A stretch of 6,339 nucleotides of DNA from an uncultured Eubacterium sp. (GCA_905236295.1 CAJOQF010000299.1:1-6339), one strand, 5' to 3'; positions 1-4,954 are shown, numbered from the stretch's first letter. Notes: a model not told the origin generated them from the sequence alone. Program-made: numbers and translations.

Positions 1-17
1 ACAAGGAGGAAAGTAAA

Positions 18-443
18 TTGGCTAAGAAAGTAGAAGGCTATATAAAGCTTCAGATACCGGCCGGAAAAGCTACTCCGGCACCGCCGGTTGGACCGGCCCT
101 CGGTCAGCACGGCGTAAACATCGTCGAGTTTACAAAGCAGTTCAACGCTAAGACAGCTGATATGGGTGACACTGTAATCCCGGTTGTCATCACAGTATAT
201 GCGGACAGAAGCTTCAGCTTCATCACAAAGACTCCGCCGGCAGCAGTTCTCATCAAGAAGGCTTGCAACATCCAGTCAGGTTCAGGCACACCGAACAAGA
301 CAAAGGTTGCAACTATCTCAAAGGACAAAGTTCGCGAGATCGCTGAGACAAAGATGAAAGATCTCAACGCTGCATCTATCGAGACTGCTATGAGCATGAT
401 CGAAGGAACATGCCGAAGCATGGGAGTTACTGTAGAGGAATAA
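18..443 (+). CDS. rplK: 50S ribosomal protein L11 (uL11)
   Basis: L11 is part of the GTPase-associated centre of the large subunit, where it binds 23S rRNA together with L10 and L12 and helps factor-dependent GTP hydrolysis. The 141-residue product has the usual family length. The proline-rich N-terminal motif [14 protein letters not shown] lies at residues 22-35, and the C-terminal rRNA-binding half has the conserved [15 protein letters not shown] segment. The start is TTG: a perfect AGGAGG at 4-9 lies 8 nt upstream, and the frame gives the canonical start [12 protein letters not shown]. It is the first gene of the L11-L1-L10-L12 cluster; its promoter lies outside the window. The rare start codon may lower initiation, but that is inference. 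Confidence 0.98.
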   Translation: MAKKVEGYIKLQIPAGKATPAPPVGPALGQHGVNIVEFTKQFNAKTADMGDTVIPVVITVYADRSFSFITKTPPAAVLIKKACNIQSGSGTPNKTKVATISKDKVREIAETKMKDLNAASIETAMSMIEGTCRSMGVTVEE

Positions 444-487
444 TCAATACGTGTCTGATTGACATGTGTAAAAGCAACAGATTACAA

Positions 488-518
488 GTGGGAGAGGGAT
501 GTCTCTCGCATGAACCAC
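488..518 (+). promoter_or_regulatory. Probable L1-binding translational control hairpin in the rplK-rplA spacer
   Basis: The spacer can fold into a bulged hairpin. GTGG at 488-491 pairs with CCAC at 515-518, and GAGAG at 492-496 pairs with CTCTC at 503-507 across a six-base loop. The right side carries an unpaired GCATGAA at 508-514. Two helices separated by an asymmetric loop with a GGGAG/ATGAA character is the known form of L1 sites on 23S rRNA and on L1 mRNAs. The hairpin abuts the rplA ribosome-binding site AGGAGG (519-524), so bound L1 could block initiation. The pairing is visible; the L1 function is inferred from the family and the context. Confidence 0.72.
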
Positions 519-531
519 AGGAGGTTTAAGA

Positions 532-1224
532 ATGAAAAGAGGTAAGAAATACGCAGAGGCTGCAAAGAAGATTGACAGAAATACTCTTTATGATGTAGCT
601 GACGCTATCAAATTAACAAAAGAAGTATCAAGTGCTAAATTTGATGAGACAATCGAGGCACATATCAGAACAGGTTGTGACGGACGTCACGCTGAGCAGC
701 AGATCAGAGGTGCTGTTGTACTTCCTCACGGAACAGGTAAGGAAGTTCGCGTACTCGTTTTCGCTAAGGGAACAAAGCTTGACGAGGCACAGGCAGCAGG
801 CGCTGACCATGTTGGTGGTGAGGAGCTTATCCCGAAGATCCAGAATGAGGGATGGCTTGACTTTGATGTTGTAGTTGCAACACCTGATATGATGGGTGTC
901 GTTGGACGTCTTGGACGTGTTCTCGGACCTAAAGGTCTTATGCCGAACCCGAAGGCAGGCACTGTAACTATGGATGTTACAAAGGCTATCAACGATATCA
1001 AAGCCGGTAAGATTGAGTATAGATTAGACAAGACAAATATTATCCATGTACCGATCGGAAAGGCTTCTTTCACAGAAGATCAGTTGACGGACAACTTCAA
1101 GACACTTATGGATGCTATTGTAAAGGCTAAGCCGGCATCACTCAAGGGAACATACTTAAAGAGCGTAACACTTGCTCCGACAATGGGACCTGGTGTGAAG
1201 GTTAGTACAGTTAAGTTTGCATAA
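532..1224 (+). CDS. rplA: 50S ribosomal protein L1 (uL1)
   Basis: L1 forms the mobile L1 stalk of the large subunit, which contacts deacylated tRNA at the E site. In many bacteria it also represses translation of its own mRNA. The product is 230 residues, normal for the family. It opens [15 protein letters not shown] and contains the signature [20 protein letters not shown] at about residues 127-146, followed by a lysine-rich RNA-binding part with [11 protein letters not shown]. The ATG start is preceded by AGGAGG at 519-524. The gene follows rplK by 88 nt, and that spacer holds a plausible L1-binding hairpin. The promoter of the next unit begins just after its stop codon. Confidence 0.98.
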   Translation: MKRGKKYAEAAKKIDRNTLYDVADAIKLTKEVSSAKFDETIEAHIRTGCDGRHAEQQIRGAVVLPHGTGKEVRVLVFAKGTKLDEAQAAGADHVGGEELIPKIQNEGWLDFDVVVATPDMMGVVGRLGRVLGPKGLMPNPKAGTVTMDVTKAINDIKAGKIEYRLDKTNIIHVPIGKASFTEDQLTDNFKTLMDAIVKAKPASLKGTYLKSVTLAPTMGPGVKVSTVKFA

Positions 1225-1228
1225 GTTG

Positions 1229-1257
1229 TTGACAATAAAAATAAATGATGCTATTAT
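1229..1257 (+). promoter_or_regulatory. Sigma-A-type promoter for the L10 leader and rplJL
   Basis: A consensus -35 TTGACA at 1229-1234 is separated by exactly 17 nt from TATTAT at 1252-1257. The predicted start of transcription is near 1263. The promoter lies just after the rplA stop codon and directly before the L10 leader, so rplJ-rplL can be transcribed independently of rplK-rplA. Confidence 0.85.
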
Positions 1258-1262
1258 AGCAA

Positions 1263-1372
1263 AGCATGCCGAAGACAGCAGGTGGCGAAAGCCTTAAATC
1301 ATTCGAGCCAGCCGAGGGATAAGCTAAGAAGAATTTAGTATCTCTCTGTCTTTGCGGGCAGAGAGATTTTTT
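1263..1372 (+). ncRNA. Ribosomal protein L10 leader (autoregulatory mRNA leader)
   Basis: This untranslated region precedes rplJ and has the features of the Firmicutes L10 leader family. There is a conserved-looking block CCGAAGACAGCAGG at 1269-1282, a small GGC-GAAA-GCC hairpin with a GNRA loop at 1284-1293, and a second conserved-looking block CCGAGGG at 1312-1318. It ends in an intrinsic terminator. In this family, excess L10-L12 complex binds the leader and promotes termination, balancing stalk protein synthesis. Family membership is recognised by eye from motif and position. The 5' end is estimated from the promoter. Confidence 0.88.
1340..1372 (+). terminator. Attenuator terminator of the L10 leader
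   Basis: An 11-bp stem pairs 1340-1350 with 1357-1367, including one G-U pair, around the loop TTTGCG. It is followed by a run of six T (1367-1372). It lies between the leader promoter and rplJ, so it would end most transcripts when L10-L12 complex is in excess. An antiterminator was not resolved by hand. Confidence 0.88.
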
Positions 1373-1453
1373 GTTGAGTGCCCTTATCACTCGCAGTTAA
1401 TCCTCCGGAAAGATAATCGGTCTTTACGGGCATGACAATATTAAATAGGAGGA
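1373..1453 (+). promoter_or_regulatory. Distal leader with possible anti-Shine-Dalgarno pairing before rplJ
   Basis: The 80 nt between the attenuator and rplJ can adopt competing pairings. TCCTCC at 1401-1406 is an exact complement of GGAGGA at 1448-1453, the rplJ ribosome-binding site. A local hairpin instead pairs 1405-1413 with 1421-1429 (one mismatch) and would occupy part of the TCCTCC. There is also a small GAGTG/CACTC hairpin (1376-1380 with 1388-1392), and GTGCCC at 1378-1383 can pair with GGGCAT at 1428-1433. The pairings are visible; a second, translational level of control on L10 is inference. Confidence 0.4.
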
Positions 1454-1460
1454 AAAAAAC

Positions 1461-2036
1461 GTGGCAAAGGTAGAATTAAAGCAGCCGATAGTTCAGGAAA
1501 TCGCTGATTGCGTAAACGGTGCCCAGTCTGTTGTTATCGTAGACTATCGTGGTCTTACGGTTGCAGAGGACACAGAGCTTCGTAAGCAGATGCGTGAGGC
1601 AGGCGTCACATACAAGGTTTACAAGAACACTCTTATGAACTTTGCATTCAAGGATACCGAGTTCGCACCTCTCTCAGATTACTTAGAGGGACCGAACGCT
1701 ATCGCAATATCTAAGGATGACGCAACAGCACCGGCAAGAATCCTTGCAAAATTTGCAAAGACTGCACCGGCACTTGAGCTCAAGGCAGGAATTGTTGAGG
1801 GATCGTTCTATGATTCAGAAGGTATCAAGGCTATATCGAACATCCCTTCAAGAGAAGAGTTGCTCTCCAAGTTGCTTGGAAGTATCCAGTCACCGATTGC
1901 GAATTTCGCTCGTGTTATGCAGCAGCTTGCTGATAAGGGCGGAGCAGCAGATGCAGCTGTAGAGGCAGCACCGGCAGAGGAAGCACCGGCGGCAGAAGCT
2001 GAAGCTCCGGCAGAGGAAGCACCTGCAGCGGAGTAA
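1461..2036 (+). CDS. rplJ: 50S ribosomal protein L10 (uL10)
   Basis: L10 anchors the L7/L12 stalk to 23S rRNA beside L11, and with L12 it represses its own operon. The start is GTG, with AGGAGG at 1447-1452 eight nt upstream, giving the product MAKVELKQPIV. The N-terminal rRNA-binding domain shows VDYRGLT (27-33) and YKVYKNTLM (51-59). The helix that carries L12 dimers is at about 130-159 (REELLSKLL through MQQLADK). At 191 residues it is longer than the usual 165-175 because of an Ala/Glu/Pro tail from about residue 160, which contains the decapeptide APAEEAPAAE twice (170-179 and 182-191). Acidic alanine-rich tails occur in some clostridial L10 proteins; no function is assigned to this one. 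Confidence 0.98.
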   Translation: MAKVELKQPIVQEIADCVNGAQSVVIVDYRGLTVAEDTELRKQMREAGVTYKVYKNTLMNFAFKDTEFAPLSDYLEGPNAIAISKDDATAPARILAKFAKTAPALELKAGIVEGSFYDSEGIKAISNIPSREELLSKLLGSIQSPIANFARVMQQLADKGGAADAAVEAAPAEEAPAAEAEAPAEEAPAAE

Positions 2037-2045
2037 TTTAAACCG

Positions 2046-2068
2046 GTCACTGAGCATGACGAAGTGAC
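2046..2068 (+). other. Small hairpin in the rplJ-rplL spacer
   Basis: GTCACT at 2046-2051 pairs with AGTGAC at 2063-2068 around an 11-nt loop. No T-run follows, so it is not an intrinsic terminator. It could serve as an mRNA processing or stability site between rplJ and rplL, whose products are needed in unequal amounts. That role is inference. Confidence 0.35.
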
Positions 2069-2106
2069 ATTAGTAAAAGTTAGAAAGAATTAGGAGGAAT
2101 AATATC

Positions 2107-2484
2107 ATGGCAAAGATGACAACAGCAGAGATAATCGATGCAATCAAAGAGCTTACAGTATTAGAGCTCAACGACCTTGTAAAGGCATGTGAGGAAGAGT
2201 TTGGCGTATCTGCAGCAGCAGGCGTTGTAGTAGCAGCAGCAGGCGGAGACGGAGCAGGCGCTGGCGAGGAGAAGTCAGAGTTTGACGTAGAGCTTACAGA
2301 GGTAGGCCCGAACAAGGTTAAGGTAATCAAGGTTGTTCGTGAGGTAACAGGTCTCGGACTTAAGGAAGCTAAGGAAGTTGTTGACGGAGCACCTAAGGTA
2401 CTCAAAGAGGCAGCTGAGAAGGCAGAGGCTGAGGATATCAAGACTAAGCTTGAGGCTGAGGGCGCTAAGGTTACTCTTAAGTAA
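2107..2484 (+). CDS. rplL: 50S ribosomal protein L7/L12 (bL12)
   Basis: L12 is present in several dimers on the L10 stalk, where it recruits translational GTPases. The 125-residue product has the N-terminal dimerisation helices (about 1-34), an Ala/Gly-rich flexible hinge (about 36-54), and the C-terminal factor-binding domain. The C-terminal domain shows [20 protein letters not shown] (70-89) and ends [14 protein letters not shown] at 2092-2097 lies 9 nt before the ATG. The gene follows rplJ by 70 nt and ends in a strong terminator. In most bacteria rpoB comes next; here more than 2 kb of accessory sequence intervenes. Confidence 0.98.
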   Translation: MAKMTTAEIIDAIKELTVLELNDLVKACEEEFGVSAAAGVVVAAAGGDGAGAGEEKSEFDVELTEVGPNKVKVIKVVREVTGLGLKEAKEVVDGAPKVLKEAAEKAEAEDIKTKLEAEGAKVTLK

Positions 2485-2500
2485 TTTTGCTTTGAACCAT

Positions 2501-2533
2501 AAAAGGTTGTCGCATTTTGCGGCAACCTTTTTT
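2501..2533 (+). terminator. Intrinsic terminator of the rplKAJL cluster
   Basis: A 13-bp stem pairs 2501-2513 with 2519-2531, including one G-U pair, around an ATTTT loop. T2528-T2533 forms a six-T run. It begins 17 nt after the rplL stop codon, so little transcription should pass from rplL into the accessory region or rpoB. Confidence 0.92.
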
Positions 2534-2551
2534 CTTTCACATATCCTCCCC

Positions 2552-2795
2552 GAAATCAGGCAAAGGTTATGTGAGTATAGTAATCATTGACTTCTTGTAA
2601 AAACACATGCGGCTCCCACGGTTCGCTACCCTCGTCCCGCTGTGGTTTCCACTTGCCTGGTCTCCACCTCCATAGATGCGCTGTCGGTCTCCGACCAGGC
2701 AGGAAACTTGCGGGATTCGGTCGCTCCCTATCCGCCTCGCCTGCATGTGTTTTTCAAGAAGTCTTTTACGTTATCGCAAAACTTTGCCTGATTTC
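2552..2795. repeat. GC-rich long imperfect palindrome; possible MITE or structured RNA
   Basis: No convincing gene lies between the rplL terminator and 2949. Most of the stretch is a nested inverted repeat. The outer arms are 2552-2565 with 2782-2795 (14 bp, perfect). The next are 2589-2597 with 2755-2763 plus 2599-2610 with 2743-2754 (21 bp with a single bulged T2598). The inner arms are 2636-2640 with 2710-2714, 2645-2650 with 2702-2707, and 2654-2662 with 2693-2701. The inner part (2611-2740) is about 64% G+C by hand count, well above the flanks. No target duplication is obvious. It could be a miniature palindromic element, an intergenic repeat, or the template of a structured RNA; its family is not recognised with certainty. 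A short alternative hairpin (2537-2543 with 2568-2574) would compete with the outer arm. Confidence 0.75.
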
Positions 2796-2949
2796 CCGCC
2801 ACGCCCGATGCCGGATGGTTGCGTCGCCGGAACGTTATTGGAGATAACGCTCTATTGTAGTGTGAAGAAAGTGATTTTGGAAATAGTTGCTGGAATGTAA
2901 GTATATGTGTGACTAAGCTGAACGTTGAAAGAAATGATAAATATGTTGA
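2796..2949. other. Intergenic sequence with one small hairpin; no gene seen
   Basis: This stretch separates the palindrome from the end of the regulator gene. CGTTAT at 2833-2838 can pair with ATAACG at 2844-2849 around TGGAG. CGTTAT also occurs at 2769-2774 near the palindrome's right end, so the element may extend to about 2850. The GC-rich character fades after about 2830. No T-run follows the hairpin on either strand, and no terminator for the minus-strand regulator gene was identified. Confidence 0.4.
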
Positions 2950-3159
2950 TTAACTGATGTTGGATTTTTTGTACTGCATAATATCAGAAACTGAACAGTC
3001 TAGTATTTCGCAAAATCGCCCGATGGTATTTGTGCTTACACCTTCGTTGCGTTTTAAGCGAGTAAGCTGAGAAGGGCTTATTCCGTACGTATTTATGAGT
3101 TTATATTGTGATATCCCTTTTTCTTTGAGAACTTCCCAAAGTCCATCGTAAACAATCAT
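2950..3159 (-). CDS. Small Cro/CI-type helix-turn-helix transcriptional regulator
   Basis: This 69-residue protein is almost entirely one XRE-family DNA-binding domain of the short Cro/CI type (HTH_26-like). SQYKLINTYGIS (17-28) gives the positioning helix and turn, SPSQLTRLK (28-36) the recognition helix, and the later helices TNTIGRFCEIL (43-53) and VSDIMQY (57-63) follow. The ATG at 3157-3159 is preceded on the minus strand by AGGAGC (3165-3170) with a 5-nt spacer. There is no sensor or oligomerisation domain, so it probably binds DNA as a simple dimer. It is divergent from the lipoprotein gene and shares a 104-bp spacer with it that contains three similar dyads. It is therefore most likely a repressor of that gene and of itself. 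The sequence supports the fold; the target and effector are inferred or unknown. Confidence 0.9.
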   Translation of the reverse strand: MIVYDGLWEVLKEKGISQYKLINTYGISPSQLTRLKRNEGVSTNTIGRFCEILDCSVSDIMQYKKSNIS

Positions 3160-3174
3160 TTTGTGCTCCTTTTA

Positions 3175-3203
3175 TTGCATATTAACTGATATGGGTATAT
3201 AAT
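3175..3203 (+). promoter_or_regulatory. Promoter of the lipoprotein gene
   Basis: TTGCAT at 3175-3180 and a perfect TATAAT at 3198-3203 are spaced by 17 nt, placing the start of transcription near 3210. The first putative operator dyad (3184-3197) fills the spacer between -35 and -10. Confidence 0.75.
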
Positions 3204-3240
3204 TTAAATTACTGATATCCGTTAATAACTAATATGAGTT
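3184..3240. promoter_or_regulatory. Three copies of a 14-bp operator-like dyad
   Basis: Three related 14-mers occur: AACTGATATGGGTA at 3184-3197, TACTGATATCCGTT at 3210-3223, and AACTAATATGAGTT at 3227-3240. Their shared plan is AACT-N6-AGTT or a close variant with a central ATAT, a dyad of the kind bound by small Cro/CI dimers. The first lies inside the lipoprotein promoter, and the second and third lie just after its start site. The second also overlaps a possible minus-strand -35. This layout suits repression of both divergent genes by the adjacent regulator. The repeats are seen; the protein-operator match is inference. Confidence 0.6.
3196..3225 (-). promoter_or_regulatory. Possible minus-strand promoter of the regulator gene
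   Basis: On the minus strand TTAACG (3225-3220) is followed after 18 nt by TATATA (3201-3196), about 36 nt before the regulator start. It overlaps the plus-strand promoter of the lipoprotein gene. Both boxes are approximate and the region is AT-rich, so confidence is low. Confidence 0.35.
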
Positions 3241-3250
3241 ACGCAAAAAA

Positions 3251-3256
3251 GGGAGG
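3251..3256 (+). promoter_or_regulatory. Ribosome-binding site that sets the lipoprotein start
   Basis: GGGAGG lies 7 nt before the ATG at 3264. An earlier in-frame ATG at 3234 has no such site, would lie within the third operator dyad, and would put a charged ten-residue extension before the signal peptide. Confidence 0.8.
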
Positions 3257-3263
3257 ATGCAAC

Positions 3264-4073
3264 ATGAAAAAAATACTTGTAGGAATTCTGTGTGTGGGTT
3301 TGTGCATATCTGGGATGACAGCGTGTGGAACTCAGAGCGCGAAAACAAAAGAGGAAGTAAGCGATGTGGCTGCTCAAGAAGCTGAACCAGCTGAAAAAGA
3401 GCATGTACATGAATGGATTGATGCAACGTGCACTGAACCTAAAACATGTGCAACATGTGGAGCAACTGAAGGTGATCCTTTGGGACACAGTGTGGATGAA
3501 TGGACAGTAACAGAAGAAGCAACTTGTTCTGAGGAGGGGGAGCGAGAAGGAGAATGCACTGTTTGCGGAGAAACTATTATAGAACCGATAGAGAAAACAG
3601 ATCATGAGTGGAAATGGAAAGTCATTAAAAAGGCTACATATAAAAAGGATGGTAAAAAACAGCAGGTTTGTAAAGTTTGTGGAGCGAAGGGCAAAACAAA
3701 GAGCTATAGTATGAGTAAGAAAAAAGCGAAAAAAGCGTATAAAGAGGATTGCAAATCTTATTCATACAAAGAGATAGCGCGAGATCCGGATGATTATGAA
3801 GGTAAGATGGCGTATTTTAAAGGAGAAGTGATTCAGGTGATGGAGGATGGAAACACGGTTGCGCTTCGAGTTGATGTTACGCCTACTAGCTGGGGTTATA
3901 CAGATACCATAATGGTTGCTTATGAACGTTCCGATGGAGAATCTAGAATTTTGGAGGATGATATTATAAAAATGTGGGGACAATTGGGAGGAAACTATAC
4001 GTATGAAACGGTAATGGGGGCAGAGATGACTATTCCGTTATTAGTTGCCAAGTATATAGAAATCGCCGATTAG
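3264..4073 (+). CDS. Secreted lipoprotein with Cys-rich repeats and an OB-fold-like domain
   Basis: This 269-residue protein is of unknown function and is probably anchored to the outer face of the membrane. Residues 1-20 are a lipoprotein signal peptide (MKK, a hydrophobic stretch, then lipobox MTAC with the lipidated C21), followed by an acidic linker. Residues 48-140 hold three Cys-rich repeats of the H-x-W...ATC...CxxCG type often seen in clostridial surface proteins. Their pairs are C62/C65, C98/C101 and C136/C139. The first two repeats keep the leading cysteine (C56, C88); the third has Y126 in its place. A Lys-rich linker (143-164) leads to residues 165-267, where YKEIARDPDDYEGKMAYFKG and ILEDDIIKMWG resemble the OB-fold-like tail domains of many Firmicutes lipoproteins. 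The divergent regulator probably controls it. A role in envelope stress or metal binding is only a guess. Confidence 0.88.
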   Translation: MKKILVGILCVGLCISGMTACGTQSAKTKEEVSDVAAQEAEPAEKEHVHEWIDATCTEPKTCATCGATEGDPLGHSVDEWTVTEEATCSEEGEREGECTVCGETIIEPIEKTDHEWKWKVIKKATYKKDGKKQQVCKVCGAKGKTKSYSMSKKKAKKAYKEDCKSYSYKEIARDPDDYEGKMAYFKGEVIQVMEDGNTVALRVDVTPTSWGYTDTIMVAYERSDGESRILEDDIIKMWGQLGGNYTYETVMGAEMTIPLLVAKYIEIAD

Positions 4074-4166
4074 GTCTGTATAGTTGCATTGTAAAATGCA
4101 CAAACGATAAACAAGCAGAGCTGGAGATTATGTAGTGGGGCGTGTGGCGGCGTAGACAATACTTAA
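4074..4166. other. Intergenic sequence after the lipoprotein gene; no gene seen
   Basis: The only visible structure is a perfect 6-bp hairpin (TGCATT at 4085-4090 with AATGCA at 4095-4100, loop GTAA) without a T-run. No promoter or reading frame of note was found. Together with the palindromic element that follows, it makes a stretch of 386 bp without a convincing gene up to 4459. Confidence 0.5.
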
Positions 4167-4339
4167 TTTGACATTGAAAGACGAATTAGAGCCCGTTTGG
4201 CTTTTTGGAGTTTGCAGAGACGCTTTTCCTGGATGGAAAAGCGAGGAGAAAGTGGCATGGATGCCGCATTTTCTCCGTGCTCGTTTGTTGCGATAACTTT
4301 TCAAAAAGCCTTACGGGCTCTTTGAGTTTTTCAGTCAAA
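4167..4339. repeat. 173-bp structured palindromic element with two internal hairpins
   Basis: The ends pair as TTTGAC (4167-4172) with GTCAAA (4334-4339). After a 2-nt bulge, 4175-4182 pairs with 4326-4333 (8 bp, one G-U). Next come 4188-4196 with 4313-4321 (9 bp), a TT/TT internal loop, and 4199-4207 with 4302-4310 (9 bp). Inside sit two further hairpins: CGCTTTTCC (4221-4229) with GGAAAAGCG (4235-4243), and GGAGAAA (4245-4251) with TTTCTCC (4270-4276), which continues inward with GC pairs. This branched plan is unlikely by chance. It could be a miniature mobile or intergenic repeat element, or a structured RNA. It is not a typical terminator, although T-rich sequence follows the 9-bp arm on the plus strand. 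Confidence 0.75.
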
Positions 4340-4374
4340 GAAGTATTGACTATGCTGCCGCACGACATCAAGCG

Positions 4375-4404
4375 TTTACTTTGCTCGTGCTTTCGTGATA
4401 TACT
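4375..4404 (+). promoter_or_regulatory. Promoter of the truncated STAS gene
   Basis: TTTACT at 4375-4380 and TATACT at 4399-4404 are 18 nt apart (17 if TTACTT is used). An inverted repeat, GCACGA at 4360-4365 and TCGTGC at 4385-4390, flanks the -35 and might be an operator. The predicted transcript starts near 4411. Confidence 0.55.
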
Positions 4405-4449
4405 TTATGAAATAAGTGCGCGCCGCTGCTTAAGCATGCTGCGGGAGAT

Positions 4450-4455
4450 GGGAGG
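4450..4455 (+). promoter_or_regulatory. Ribosome-binding site that sets the STAS start
   Basis: GGGAGG lies 4 nt before the ATG at 4460. The reading frame is open upstream to 4205, but that part crosses the palindromic element and the promoter, so the start at 4460 is preferred. Translation from there begins directly with a typical STAS N-terminus. Confidence 0.7.
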
Positions 4456-4459
4456 TATT

Positions 4460-4666
4460 ATGAGAAATACGCTGACAGATGAGTTACTTACGGTTTTTCT
4501 CGAGGGACGAGTGGATTCCACAAATGCTAAACAGTTTGAGTATAACCTGTTGGGGCTTGCGCGAAAATATCCTGAAAGAGGCATAAAGCTTGATGCAACG
4601 GAGCTTGAATACATCTCCAGCGTTGGGCTCAGGTCTCTATTGAAACTCAGAAAGAGCACGAAGTAA
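4460..4666 (+). pseudogene. Truncated STAS-domain protein (anti-anti-sigma factor-like)
   Basis: The 68 codons match the first two thirds of a stand-alone STAS domain. They include LTVFLEGRVDSTNA (10-23, first strands and helix), IKLDATELEYIS (42-53), and the signature SSVGLRSL (53-60), which holds the serine phosphorylated in SpoIIAA-type proteins. Such proteins usually have about 100 residues and act by binding a partner-switching kinase or anti-sigma factor. Here the frame ends right after LKLRKSTK, so the last strand and helix are missing. It still has a promoter and ribosome-binding site, so a short product may be made, but a stable fold is doubtful. No kinase or phosphatase partner is next to it. 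The sequence directly after it reads as a different protein in another frame. Confidence 0.75.
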
Positions 4667-4848
4667 AAGATGAATTTGGCGATTTCCCAAATATCAAAGA
4701 CAAGTATGAGGGATGGCTTGAAGAGGCGCATGGGCATTCGCTGTTTGATCTTCAGGGAGTTTATGCTTCTTTTGCAGCAAATTTCGTTGATGGACAATGC
4801 AATGTCGACTATGGTCTTTCGGAAGCGCAGTCAAAAAATATTACATAA
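4651..4848 (+). pseudogene. C-terminal remnant of an unrecognised gene
   Basis: In the frame -1 relative to STAS, about 65 codons read as convincing protein up to the TAA at 4846-4848. Examples are KYEGWLEEAHGHSLFDLQGV (residues 18-37 from 4651) and then FVDGQCNVDYGLSEAQ. The composition is balanced and acidic, with Trp, His and Cys, unlike shadow frames. The frame is open only from 4609, has no ATG, GTG or TTG start and no ribosome-binding site, and overlaps the end of the STAS frame. The best explanation is a deletion or recombination that joined a broken STAS gene to the tail of another gene. Its family was not recognised. No slippery sequence supporting programmed frameshifting was seen. 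Confidence 0.5.
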
Positions 4849-4924
4849 TCAATCAAAAACTCATGTCGGTTTTGGAGAATGCGGAATAGCTCCAAAAGAC
4901 GAGGCAAAAAAATAAAAAAAGTAC

Positions 4925-4954
4925 TTGACATAAAACACCGCCTTGTTGTACTAT
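4925..4954 (+). promoter_or_regulatory. Sigma-A-type promoter of rpoB
   Basis: A consensus TTGACA at 4925-4930 is followed after 18 nt by TACTAT at 4949-4954, with an A-rich tract (4906-4920) just upstream that could act as an UP element. Transcription would start near 4961, about 95 nt before rpoB. It gives rpoB a supply of transcripts independent of the rplL operon. Confidence 0.8.

Noticed and set aside
1808..2050. Alanine/serine-rich minus-strand frame opposite the rplJ tail
   Set aside because: It is a shadow of the Ala/Glu/Pro-coding repeat in L10.
2587..2900. Two overlapping plus-strand open frames in the GC-rich palindrome
   Set aside because: They lie inside a long inverted repeat, lack ribosome-binding sites, and translate to Arg/Cys/Pro-rich sequence typical of non-coding GC-rich DNA.
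3222..3605. Minus-strand open frame opposite the lipoprotein gene
   Set aside because: It is Phe/Ser/Cys-rich shadow coding; the plus strand has a ribosome-binding site, signal peptide and recognisable domains.
4085..4100. Perfect hairpin after the lipoprotein gene as its terminator
   Set aside because: The stem is only 6 bp, AT-rich, and not followed by a T-run.
4205..4459. 85-codon N-terminal extension of the STAS frame
   Set aside because: It crosses the second palindromic element and the STAS promoter and has no domain features; the ATG at 4460 has GGGAGG upstream.
4867..4898. TTTTGGAG/CTCCAAAA inverted repeat as a terminator before rpoB
   Set aside because: The downstream plus strand is GACGAGGC and then A-rich, with no T-run; on the minus strand there is no gene for it to end.
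4670..4915. 81-codon plus-strand frame after the STAS stop
   Set aside because: Its composition is unlike a protein, it has no ribosome-binding site, and the overlapping frame ending at 4848 reads far better.
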